Positions 24,506 to 32,470 of a stretch of DNA of 64,000 nt are shown here, piece by piece. Source of the stretch: Lachnospiraceae bacterium (GTDB lineage Bacteria > Bacillota > Clostridia > Lachnospirales > Lachnospiraceae); the NCBI GenBank assembly GCA_015056765.1, contig SVFQ01000013.1:1-64000 (forward strand), given 5' to 3'. The notes below the pieces were generated by a model, which made no database searches, was not told the DNA's origin, and saw only the letters and a program-made list of their open reading frames with translations. The first letter of the stretch is position 1. Each line of letters begins with the position of its first letter. A program made the translations under genes and the position numbers.

Positions 24506-24577
24506 AAAAGGGAGTGAAGGCTGTTTGGGAACAGCAAAAGGGAAAACATCTATATCTTATGAGAGAAAGGAATACTT

Positions 24578-27391
24578 ATGGGAAAAAGTAGGAAAGAGTG
24601 GAAAATCGGGGACCCAATGATCAATGAAAATGATTATTGGCAGGATCCAAATTATGTGGCAGAGGATCCGGAGAAGGAAAAACTGGTTTTGAAACTAGCG
24701 ACCTTAATCACAGATCGCTATGTGAAGAAATTCACCGGCAAGATTAATAATCATGATCCGGAGTATTGGATGCTGGATATGATTCTGAATAAAGAGCAGG
24801 TGAAGTTTCTTTTGAACTTCAAAAAGACCAGGGTGCCATACAGTTTAGAAGAACTGGCACAAATGAATCAGATGAGTCTGGAAGATACCGAGAAGATGGT
24901 AGAAAGACTCAAATGGATTGGTATCATTGAGATGAATCGTGCGAAGACACCGGATAAGCACAAACAGTATGAACTGCCTATTTTTGTGCCGGGATCTGCA
25001 GAATTCATGATGATGCAGGATAAGCTGACGGATGAGTTCCCTCAGCTGGCTACTTTCTTTAACTTGATGACGCAGTTACCATTAGGCGGAATTACGCAGA
25101 TGGTACCTCCCGGAGGTGCCGGTATTGGTATGCACGTTATTCCGGTTGAGAAAGCAATTAAGTTGGAAAATCAATCTGTTCCTGTAGAGCATCTCTCCAG
25201 ATGGATTGATATGTATGATAAATTTGGTATTTCCGAATGCTCTTGCCGTAAGCAGCAGACCATGCGTGGCGAGGGTAGCGGCGAGATTCGTGGTGAGTAC
25301 TGTATCGGTATGGGCGATATGGCAGAGTACATGGATAGCCGTGGAATCGGTCATTATATCACCAAAGAAGAAGTGTATGAAATCCTTGAGCGTGCAGAGC
25401 GCCATGGCTACGTACATCAGATTACCAATATCGATGGCGAAGGAAAAATCGTAGCGATCTGTAACTGTGCTCCCGGTGTATGTAATGCTCTTCGTACTTC
25501 TCAGTTATACAACACACCGAATATGTCTGCGTCTGCTTATCGAGCACATGTAGAAAAGGATAAGTGTGTCGCTTGTGGCAAGTGTGTGGAGGTCTGTCCT
25601 GTAGGCGCTGCTAAGCTTGGACAGAAGCTTTGCAAGAAAGACGGCAGTACGTTAACCTATCCCAAGACAGAGCTTCCTAATGCGAAAAAGTGGGGCCCTG
25701 AAAAATGGAATTACAACTATAGAGATGATGCAAAAATCAACTGCTATGAGACAGGTACCGCTCCATGTAAGACTGCCTGTCCGGTACATCTATCTGTACA
25801 GGGCTATATCAAGATGGCAGCGGAAGGTCGTTATGAAGACGCTCTGAAACTGATTAAGCAGGATAATCCGTTCCCAATGATTTGCGGTGCTGTATGTAAC
25901 CGCAGATGTGAGGATGCATGTACCAGAGGTACCATCGATGAGCCTTTGGCTATCGATGAAATCAAGAAATACATTGCTAGCCTGGATTTAAAGAAAGAAA
26001 CCAGATACATTCCACTTTGTGAAAAACATGATGGCGGTATGTGGTCTGATGACTTCAAGATGGCTATCGTAGGTGGTGGTCCAGCAGGCCTTGCAGCAGC
26101 TTATTTCCTACGTAGAGATGGCTACCCTGTTACTGTTTTTGAAAAAGAACAACGGGCCGGCGGTATGCTGATGAATGGTATTCCGAGCTATCGTTTGGAA
26201 AAGGATATCGTGGATGCAGAAATCGACGTCCTAAAAGAAATGGGCGTTGAATTTAAATGTGGCGTAGAAGTAGGTAAAGATGTTACCATTCCACAGCTTC
26301 GTGAGCAGGGCTATAAGGCGTTCTTCTTAGCGATTGGATGTCAGGGCGGCAGACTTGCCGGTGTTCCCGGAGAAGACGCAGAAGGCGTTCAGACAGGTGT
26401 GGATTTCTTGCGCAAGATTAACCTAGATCATACCATTCGCTTAAATGGTGATGCTGTTGTAGTAGGCGGTGGTAATGTAGCCATTGACGTGGCGCGTACT
26501 GCTGTAAGAGCCGGTGCTTCTAAAGTAACCATGCTTTGTCTGGAAAGCGCAGAAGAAATGCCTGCAGCAAAGGATGAAGTAGCAGAAGCTAGGGAAGAAG
26601 GTATCGAAGTAAAGAATGGCTGGGGTCCAAAGGAAATCCTGGTGGAAAACGGCAAGGTTACCGGTATTGTCTTCAAGAAGTGCGTATCTGTGAAAGATGA
26701 AACCGGAAGATTTAATCCAAAATACGATGAAAATGAAACCATCACCATTCCATGTGAAAATGTCCTTCAGTCCATCGGACAGTCCATTGTTTGGGGAGAT
26801 TTATTAAAGGATACCAAGGTAGAACTTCGTCCAAATGGCGGAGTCATCGCGGATAGTCTTACTTTGCAGACAGCAGAGCCTGATATCTTTGCAGGTGGTG
26901 ACGTGTTCACCGGACCTAGATTTGCTATTGATGCCATCGCAGGTGGTAGAGAAGCAGCGGTATCTATGAACCGCTTTGTACATCCGGGTAACAGACTGGA
27001 TTTGGCTCGTGACCGCAGAGAGTTCATCGAATTTGATAAGAACGATATTCAGAAGGAAAGCTTTGACAATGCGCCTCGCCAGATTCCCGGCAAGAAAGCC
27101 GGCGTAGCCAAAGATACCTTTGAAGATTTAAGACTTACTTTGACGGAAGAGCAGGTAAAGGCAGAAGCGCAGAGATGTCTTGGCTGTGGTGCTACTACAG
27201 TAGATGAAAACCGTTGTATCGGTTGCGGTTTATGTACTACCAAGTGCGAGTTTGATGCCATCCATCTAACCAGAGATGTACCGGAAGCAAGTACCATGGT
27301 ACGTGCCGAAGACAAGTTCTCTAAAGTGGGTCCTTATACCATCAAACGTGCCGGCAAAATCGTAATTAACAAAATTACCGGAAAAGAATAA
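24578..27391 (+). CDS. Large iron-sulfur/FAD NAD(P) oxidoreductase with GltD-like core
   Basis: A 937-residue multidomain protein. Residues about 1-320 hold a domain with its own Cys clusters (ECSCRKQQ near 221, CNCAPGVC near 295), then a 4Fe-4S ferredoxin-type motif CVACGKCVEVCPVG (about 329). From about 390 a glutamate-synthase-small-subunit-like module follows: Cys-rich Fe-S region (CKTACPVHLS, CGAVCNRRCEDACTRG), FAD site IVGGGPAGLAAA (about 497), NAD(P) site VVGGGNVAIDVA (about 628), and a C-terminal ferredoxin motif CIGCGLCTTKCEF. It should move electrons between NAD(P)H and an iron-sulfur partner. The true acceptor is unknown; the gene stands alone, and gltB is about 36 kb away. Confidence 0.82.
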   Translation: MGKSRKEWKIGDPMINENDYWQDPNYVAEDPEKEKLVLKLATLITDRYVKKFTGKINNHDPEYWMLDMILNKEQVKFLLNFKKTRVPYSLEELAQMNQMSLEDTEKMVERLKWIGIIEMNRAKTPDKHKQYELPIFVPGSAEFMMMQDKLTDEFPQLATFFNLMTQLPLGGITQMVPPGGAGIGMHVIPVEKAIKLENQSVPVEHLSRWIDMYDKFGISECSCRKQQTMRGEGSGEIRGEYCIGMGDMAEYMDSRGIGHYITKEEVYEILERAERHGYVHQITNIDGEGKIVAICNCAPGVCNALRTSQLYNTPNMSASAYRAHVEKDKCVACGKCVEVCPVGAAKLGQKLCKKDGSTLTYPKTELPNAKKWGPEKWNYNYRDDAKINCYETGTAPCKTACPVHLSVQGYIKMAAEGRYEDALKLIKQDNPFPMICGAVCNRRCEDACTRGTIDEPLAIDEIKKYIASLDLKKETRYIPLCEKHDGGMWSDDFKMAIVGGGPAGLAAAYFLRRDGYPVTVFEKEQRAGGMLMNGIPSYRLEKDIVDAEIDVLKEMGVEFKCGVEVGKDVTIPQLREQGYKAFFLAIGCQGGRLAGVPGEDAEGVQTGVDFLRKINLDHTIRLNGDAVVVGGGNVAIDVARTAVRAGASKVTMLCLESAEEMPAAKDEVAEAREEGIEVKNGWGPKEILVENGKVTGIVFKKCVSVKDETGRFNPKYDENETITIPCENVLQSIGQSIVWGDLLKDTKVELRPNGGVIADSLTLQTAEPDIFAGGDVFTGPRFAIDAIAGGREAAVSMNRFVHPGNRLDLARDRREFIEFDKNDIQKESFDNAPRQIPGKKAGVAKDTFEDLRLTLTEEQVKAEAQRCLGCGATTVDENRCIGCGLCTTKCEFDAIHLTRDVPEASTMVRAEDKFSKVGPYTIKRAGKIVINKITGKE

Positions 27392-27400
27392 CCTATCCCA

Positions 27401-27436
27401 AAAGAGGATGACCACCCAGGCCATCCTCTTTCTTTG
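27401..27436 (+). terminator. Intrinsic terminator after the oxidoreductase
   Basis: AAAGAGGATG (27401-27410) pairs with CATCCTCTTT (27422-27431); the helix is followed by TCTTT. Confidence 0.78.
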
Positions 27437-27505
27437 CCCCTCCCGCCGCACCACCCCGTCAGCAGAGAGCACAGATGGTGTCCCATAAATGGGCGAGTGG
27501 TGTGG

Positions 27506-27511
27506 TATAAT
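27506..27511 (+). promoter_or_regulatory. Extended -10 promoter for recJ
   Basis: TATAAT preceded by TGG gives an extended -10 element 31 bases before the recJ start. No good -35 box is present, as expected for this promoter class. Confidence 0.6.
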
Positions 27512-27536
27512 AGGGCAGGAAGATAAGGAGTAGTGT

Positions 27537-29294
27537 ATGAGTAATTGGGTAGTGTCCGCGAAGAAAGCGGATTTTCAGCATATAGCAGAGAAGTTTGGGA
27601 TAGATCCGGTGATTGCCAGGATTATCCGGAACCGGGATGTGTGTACAGAAGAAGAGATTGAGACGTATCTGCACGGCGGTATAGAAGCACTGCATGATCC
27701 ACATGAGATGAAGGGAATGGATGAGGCTTCACGAATCATTTTAGAAGAGATTCAGAAGGGAAGCAAAATCCGTATCATTGGGGATTATGATGTAGATGGT
27801 ATTTGCTCTACCTACATTTTGGTTAAGGGATTGCAAAGCCTGGGTGCCATAGTGGATGCGGAGATTCCACACCGTATGAAAGACGGGTATGGCTTGAATG
27901 AGCGACTGATTAGAGAGGCTTCTGAAGCAGGGATTGGTTTGATCGTCACATGTGATAATGGCATAGCGGCGAAGGACCAGATTGCCCTTGCAAAAGAGCT
28001 TGGTATGCGGGTGGTAGTGACGGATCACCATGAGGTGCCTTTTGAAGAAAAGGATGGAGAAAAGCAGTACCTTCTGCCGGAGGCAGAAGCGGTGGTAGAT
28101 CCGAAGCAACCTGGAGAGACTTATCCGTTTTCCGGTATTTGCGGAGCGGTAGTGGCTTGGAAGCTATTGCAGGTTTTAGGGGTGAAGCAGGATATCATAG
28201 ACCTTCTGATGGAGCCTGCTGCAGTGGCTACAGTGTGTGATGTCATGGACCTCTTAGATGAAAACAGAGCTTTGGTAAAGCTGGGAATCGAAAGATTAAA
28301 GGAAAGTGGTCATGCCGGCATTCGAGCTTTGATGGAAGTTACCGGTCTGGATAAGGAGAAATTGAGTGTCTATCATTTGGGGTTCGTGTTAGGACCTTGT
28401 ATGAATGCCACCGGTAGATTGGACAGTGCAAAAACAGCTCTTTCTTTATGGCAGACAGAGGACCGTGGGGAAGCCGTTCGGCTTGCCAATGAACTGAAAG
28501 AGATGAATGAAAGCCGTAAGGAAATGACGGAATATGGCAAGAATACAGCCATTGCCATGATAGAAGAGCAGGCAGCTAAAACCGGCAAATTGGATGATGT
28601 TCTGGTGGTGTATCTTCCGGATTGTCATGAAAGTATAGCCGGCATAATCGCAGGTCGCCTAAAAGAAAAGTATCATCATCCTGCAATTGTCCTCACAAAG
28701 GCGGAAGAAGGCGTGAAAGGATCGGGCAGATCCATAGAAGCCTATCATATGTTTGAAAAATTAACGGAAGCAAAAGAATTTCTCACAAAATTCGGTGGCC
28801 ACAAATTGGCGGCCGGTTTATCCTTGAAAGAGGAGAATGTGGAGGTTTTACGGGATTTTTTGAATGCCCATGCAGGACTTTGCCAGAAAGATTTTGAACC
28901 CAAAGTGGTCATTGATGTGCCAATGCCACTTTCTTATATAAGTGAAAACTTAATTCAGCAATTAACTTTACTGGAGCCATTTGGCAATGGAAATCCAAAG
29001 CCGGTGTTTGCCCAAAAGAATGTGGAAGTTTTGTCTCTGAAAATCATAGGAAAGAATCGGAATGTAGTAAAAGGCACAGTACGTACAGATGCCGGAAAGA
29101 CCATGGAACTTATGTATTTCGGAGATATTCCACAGTTTCAGGCTTATTTGGAAGAGAAGGGGTTGGATGCGGCAAGTGTTTTAGAAGGGGCTAGACCCAA
29201 TGGACCTTGCAGAATCACCATGACCTATTACCCGCAGATTTCAGAGTTTCGTGGCAATCGCACCATGCAGGTCATTATGACGGACTTTGCGTAA
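27537..29294 (+). CDS. recJ: Single-stranded-DNA-specific exonuclease RecJ
   Basis: A 585-residue 5'-3' single-strand exonuclease of the DHH superfamily, used in recombination and repair. Visible motifs are GDYDVDG (about 82), CDNGIA (about 139), the DHH signature in VTDHHEVPF (about 161) and the DHHA1 motif GGHKLAAGLSL (about 420), followed by an OB-like C-terminal domain. Its length fits the shorter RecJ class. The start is ATG with AAGGAG upstream. It stands alone between two terminators. Confidence 0.93.
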   Translation: MSNWVVSAKKADFQHIAEKFGIDPVIARIIRNRDVCTEEEIETYLHGGIEALHDPHEMKGMDEASRIILEEIQKGSKIRIIGDYDVDGICSTYILVKGLQSLGAIVDAEIPHRMKDGYGLNERLIREASEAGIGLIVTCDNGIAAKDQIALAKELGMRVVVTDHHEVPFEEKDGEKQYLLPEAEAVVDPKQPGETYPFSGICGAVVAWKLLQVLGVKQDIIDLLMEPAAVATVCDVMDLLDENRALVKLGIERLKESGHAGIRALMEVTGLDKEKLSVYHLGFVLGPCMNATGRLDSAKTALSLWQTEDRGEAVRLANELKEMNESRKEMTEYGKNTAIAMIEEQAAKTGKLDDVLVVYLPDCHESIAGIIAGRLKEKYHHPAIVLTKAEEGVKGSGRSIEAYHMFEKLTEAKEFLTKFGGHKLAAGLSLKEENVEVLRDFLNAHAGLCQKDFEPKVVIDVPMPLSYISENLIQQLTLLEPFGNGNPKPVFAQKNVEVLSLKIIGKNRNVVKGTVRTDAGKTMELMYFGDIPQFQAYLEEKGLDAASVLEGARPNGPCRITMTYYPQISEFRGNRTMQVIMTDFA

Positions 29295-29334
29295 AGTAAA
29301 CCAAATAGAAAACGGGGCATGTCCCCGGTATAAG

Positions 29335-29366
29335 AAAAACGGATATCGTAAGGATATCCGTTTTTT
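29335..29366. terminator. Bidirectional terminator between recJ and the minus-strand lacI-type gene
   Basis: AAAAACGGATATC pairs with GATATCCGTTTTT (loop GTAAG). T-runs follow on both strands, so it can end recJ and the convergent regulator. A second small GC hairpin (CGGGGCATGTCCCCG) precedes it at about 29313. Confidence 0.88.
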
Positions 29367-29370
29367 ATGT

Positions 29371-30420
29371 CTAATTTGTAGAATCGCGATAGATTAAATC
29401 TGTTTCCGTATAGGTGATACGGTAGTTTAAGTCCGGCTGCTCGATTCTGGAAAGTAAAAGGTTCGCTGCAGAGTAGCCGATAATCTGGCTATGGATATGA
29501 CTGGTGGAGAGGGACGGTGTCATAATCTTGGATTCCGGAGAATCATCAAAGCCAAATATTTTGACGTCCTTCGGACAATCCATGCCAAGTTTGCGAAGAC
29601 CATATAATAAGTCGACGGCCACGAAATCATTGGCGCAGATAAATAACTCCGGGAAGTCCTTCATCTCTTGCAGACTTCGATATAAGTATTCTTTATAGTC
29701 CTTACCGTGAGGATGCACCTCAGTGAGACAATACGAATCCTCTATGGTGAGATTGTTGATATACATAGCGTCGCGGAATGCCACAAACCGCTCATAGAAA
29801 GAGCGGCAGTGCGTCACCTGTCCCACAAAGCCGATTTTGGTGATGCCTCGTTTGCGCATGTCATTAACCACGGTGTATATATTAGAAAAATTATCCATGA
29901 GGATCACATCGGCACTTAAAGGTCTCCAATAGCTGGCAACCGGTGCATCTACCATGAGAACAGGAAGTCCCAAGGAACAAAGCATTTCACAATAAGGCTG
30001 GTGAAAAACTTCGATGCACATGATGGCACTGACATTTTCTTGATGAAAGGAAAGTGGAAGGGTAAGTCCTGCCAGGTTGCTTTCATCTACCCGGTGCATG
30101 CTGAGACTATATCCTAATAAAGAAATCTCATGCTGAAACTTATCCAACATGGTAGAAGCAAAATGGGAATTATTTAAGAAACTTCCGGTAAAAAGTGCGA
30201 TTTCGCCACCTGCCTTAGGAGTAGAAAAGGAAGGGGAACGCAAATCGGAAATGGAATTGGCATAAGAAAACTGCTTATAGCCCATCTCGATTGCTTTGTT
30301 TAAAACCTTCTGTCTGGTGGATTCCGCCAAAACGCCGGTATTGTTGATTGCTTTTGAAACTGTATTTCTAGATACACCCAGTGCATCTGCGATGTCTTGC
30401 AAAGTAACTCTTGTAGCCAT
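29371..30420 (-). CDS. LacI-family transcriptional regulator of the adjacent sugar/GH32 locus
   Basis: A 349-residue repressor-type regulator. The N-terminal helix-turn-helix reads VTLQDIADALGVSRNTVSKAINN and the hinge is close to the LacI pattern; the remainder is a periplasmic-binding-protein-like effector domain. It is transcribed away from a sugar ABC transporter and GH32 gene, and should control both by binding the tandem inverted repeats between the two genes; one such site overlaps its own -35 box, implying autoregulation. The start ATG has GGAG upstream. The effector is probably a sucrose or fructan-derived sugar, by context only. Confidence 0.9.
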   Translation of the reverse strand: MATRVTLQDIADALGVSRNTVSKAINNTGVLAESTRQKVLNKAIEMGYKQFSYANSISDLRSPSFSTPKAGGEIALFTGSFLNNSHFASTMLDKFQHEISLLGYSLSMHRVDESNLAGLTLPLSFHQENVSAIMCIEVFHQPYCEMLCSLGLPVLMVDAPVASYWRPLSADVILMDNFSNIYTVVNDMRKRGITKIGFVGQVTHCRSFYERFVAFRDAMYINNLTIEDSYCLTEVHPHGKDYKEYLYRSLQEMKDFPELFICANDFVAVDLLYGLRKLGMDCPKDVKIFGFDDSPESKIMTPSLSTSHIHSQIIGYSAANLLLSRIEQPDLNYRITYTETDLIYRDSTN

Positions 30421-30452
30421 ATCTCCGACTCCGTTTCATTTTTATCTTCTTC

Positions 30453-30481
30453 ATTATAGTGTGACAAAGAGATTGTGTCAA
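30453..30481 (-). promoter_or_regulatory. Consensus sigma-A promoter of the LacI-type gene
   Basis: On the minus strand TTGACA (30481-30476) and TATAAT (30458-30453) are 17 bases apart, a perfect match to consensus. An operator-like site (30474-30489) overlaps the -35 box. Confidence 0.85.
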
Positions 30482-30489
30482 ATGTAAAT
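30474..30489. promoter_or_regulatory. Operator-like site 1 (half match)
   Basis: TGTGTCA-AA-TGTAAAT matches one good half of the TTTTACA-NN-TGTAAAA pattern. Its centre lies 21 bp from site 2 and it overlaps the -35 box of the regulator gene. Confidence 0.45.
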
Positions 30490-30494
30490 ATTAG

Positions 30495-30510
30495 TTTTAC
30501 AAATGTAACA
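30495..30510. promoter_or_regulatory. Operator-like site 2
   Basis: TTTTACA-AA-TGTAACA differs at one position from a perfect 7-2-7 inverted repeat. It lies just upstream of the -35 box of the ABC operon. Confidence 0.6.
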
Positions 30511-30518
30511 ATTTCGTA

Positions 30519-30547
30519 TTGACAACCCTATATAACAGTGCTATATT
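30519..30547 (+). promoter_or_regulatory. Consensus sigma-A promoter of the sugar ABC/GH32 operon
   Basis: TTGACA (30519-30524) and TATATT (30542-30547) at exactly 17-base spacing. Operator site 3 begins inside the -10 box. Confidence 0.85.
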
Positions 30548-30561
30548 TTACAAGTGTAAAA
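30546..30561. promoter_or_regulatory. Operator-like site 3, perfect inverted repeat
   Basis: TTTTACA-AG-TGTAAAA is a perfect 7-2-7 inverted repeat overlapping the end of the -10 box and the likely transcription start, an ideal position for a repressor. It is probably bound by the divergent LacI-type protein. Confidence 0.7.
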
Positions 30562-30566
30562 GGCAA

Positions 30567-30582
30567 TTGTGCAAATGTAAAA
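30567..30582. promoter_or_regulatory. Operator-like site 4
   Basis: TTGTGCA-AA-TGTAAAA carries one perfect half-site; its centre is 21 bp from site 3, mirroring the spacing of sites 1 and 2. Confidence 0.5.
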
Positions 30583-30599
30583 CTTATCTGGGGGCTTAT

Positions 30600-31532
30600 A
30601 TGGCAAAGATAGAAGCAAAGGCAGAAAAGAAGAACGAACTTCATAATACTCTGGTCTATGTGAAACAACACTGGCAGCTCTATGTGTTTTTTATAGGACC
30701 GGCATTCTTACTGACAATCATTTTCAGATACTTACCTATGGGTGGTATCCTCATTGCATTCCAAAAGTACAATCCCATACAAGGTATCTTAGGAAGCCAG
30801 TGGGTGGGCTTAAAATACTTTAAGCAGTTCTTATCCTCACCGGACTTTTTACAGTATTTAGCAAACACCTTAAAGCTGAGTGTGTTTGGACTTTTATGGG
30901 GATTCCCCATGCCAATCATTTTGGCCATCCTGCTAAACAGGGTAGCAAGCAGCAAAATCAAGCAGAAAATACAGCTTGTTTTGTATATGCCAAACTTTAT
31001 TTCCGTTATTGTACTTTGCGGTATGGTTCGAATCCTGTTATCCGTAACGGGCCCTTTGAATCAGATGATGGGTACAAGCATCAACTTCCTGACTATCCCT
31101 GCGGCATTTAGACCAATTTACATCGTCAGTGGAATCTGGCAGGGAGCCGGCTGGGCATCCATTATGTACACAGCTGCATTATCCAATGCCAGCAAGGAAT
31201 TAAAGGAAGCAGCTCAAATCGATGGCGCCAATATCTGGCAGCAGATTAAGGCAGTAGAGTGGCCGGCTATTAAAGATATGGTAGTGATTCAGTTCATTTT
31301 ACAGGCCGGTAACATCATGAGTATCGGATTTGAAAAGGCATACGCACTACAGTCTGATATGAACCTGGCATCTTCTGAAATCATCGCCACCTATGTCTAT
31401 AAGAAAGGTTTGTTAAACGGTGATTACGGATATTCTACAGCGGTAGGTCTTTTCAACACAGTAATCAATGTCATCTTGCTCATCATGGTGAACAAAGTAG
31501 TAGAAAAGCTCAATGATGGACAGGGATTATAG
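30600..31532 (+). CDS. Sugar ABC transporter permease, LplB-like
   Basis: A 310-residue inner-membrane permease of the carbohydrate importer class with about six spans. The EAA-type coupling loop reads ELKEAAQIDGANIWQQIKAVEWP near the last third. It pairs with the second permease 11 bases downstream. The start chosen has GGGGG nine bases upstream; an earlier in-frame ATG at 30519 would overlap the -35 box and operator and is rejected. No ATPase gene is present in the operon, so a shared ATPase such as MsmK must serve it. Confidence 0.88.
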   Translation: MAKIEAKAEKKNELHNTLVYVKQHWQLYVFFIGPAFLLTIIFRYLPMGGILIAFQKYNPIQGILGSQWVGLKYFKQFLSSPDFLQYLANTLKLSVFGLLWGFPMPIILAILLNRVASSKIKQKIQLVLYMPNFISVIVLCGMVRILLSVTGPLNQMMGTSINFLTIPAAFRPIYIVSGIWQGAGWASIMYTAALSNASKELKEAAQIDGANIWQQIKAVEWPAIKDMVVIQFILQAGNIMSIGFEKAYALQSDMNLASSEIIATYVYKKGLLNGDYGYSTAVGLFNTVINVILLIMVNKVVEKLNDGQGL

Positions 31533-31542
31533 GAGGTAGGAC

Positions 31543-32436
31543 ATGAAAAGTGAATTTGCTAGAAGCTCCTTTGGAGACAAAATGTTCCTGCTGGTGGGAT
31601 ATCTGATTCTGGCGCTGTTTGTATTGGCCATTATCGGACCTATGGTATACATCATCGTGGCATCCTTTATGGATCCCATCACCTTACAGAATAAGGGTAT
31701 CGTCTTTGATACCAGCAAGTGGACTTTGACAGCGTATCAACGAGTTATGTCCAATCCGCAGATTTGGATTGGCTTTAAAAACGCGGTTGTGTATTCCGTT
31801 GTATTTAGTTTCGTATCGGTGTTCATCACACTACTTTGTGCATACCCTATGTCCAGGGATGATTTCAAAGGGAAGAAGTTTTTCAATACGGTATTTATCA
31901 TCACCATGTTTTTTGGTGGCGGCTTGATTCCTACCTACTTATTGATTAGTAACTTGGGACTTAAGGACAGCATGTGGGCCCTTATCCTACCGGGTGCCTT
32001 TAGTGTTTGGAACATGATTATTGCCAGGACCTATTACAAAGGTGTACCGGGAGAGCTTCGAGAAGCAGCTGATGTGGATGGGGCAGGAGAGCTTACCTTC
32101 TTCTTCCGTATTTTACTTCCGGTATGTAAGCCACTTATTGCGGTATTGATTTTATGGCAGTTTGTAGGTATGTGGAATAGCTACTTTGACGCCATGATTT
32201 ACTTAGACTCAGCAGACAAGCAGCCTCTGCAGCTTGTACTGCGTGCAATTTTGATTCAAAATGAGCCGGAGCCGGGCATGATTGCAGATATGCAAAGTAC
32301 AGCACAGAGAGCACAGCTTGCGGAACTTTTGAAATATGCAACCATTATTATTTCCAGTTTACCGCTTTTGGTGATGTATCCTTTCTTCCAAAAGTATTTT
32401 GACTCAGGAATTATGGTTGGATCAGTTAAGGGCTAG
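31543..32436 (+). CDS. Sugar ABC transporter permease, YtcP/MalG-like
   Basis: A 297-residue permease with about six spans and the coupling loop ELREAADVDGAGELTFFFRILLP. It starts with GGAGGT upstream of the ATG and is the partner of the preceding LplB-like subunit. Homologues of this pair import oligosaccharides or complex sugars. The gene for the binding lipoprotein follows. Confidence 0.88.
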   Translation: MKSEFARSSFGDKMFLLVGYLILALFVLAIIGPMVYIIVASFMDPITLQNKGIVFDTSKWTLTAYQRVMSNPQIWIGFKNAVVYSVVFSFVSVFITLLCAYPMSRDDFKGKKFFNTVFIITMFFGGGLIPTYLLISNLGLKDSMWALILPGAFSVWNMIIARTYYKGVPGELREAADVDGAGELTFFFRILLPVCKPLIAVLILWQFVGMWNSYFDAMIYLDSADKQPLQLVLRAILIQNEPEPGMIADMQSTAQRAQLAELLKYATIIISSLPLLVMYPFFQKYFDSGIMVGSVKG

Positions 32437-32470
32437 CAAAAAATTTATATAAAGTGAAAAGGAGAAACTT

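Noticed and set aside
30519-30599. Upstream extension of the first LplB-like permease
   Set aside because: It starts inside the -35 box and crosses the -10 box and operator; the ATG at 30600 has a good ribosome binding site.
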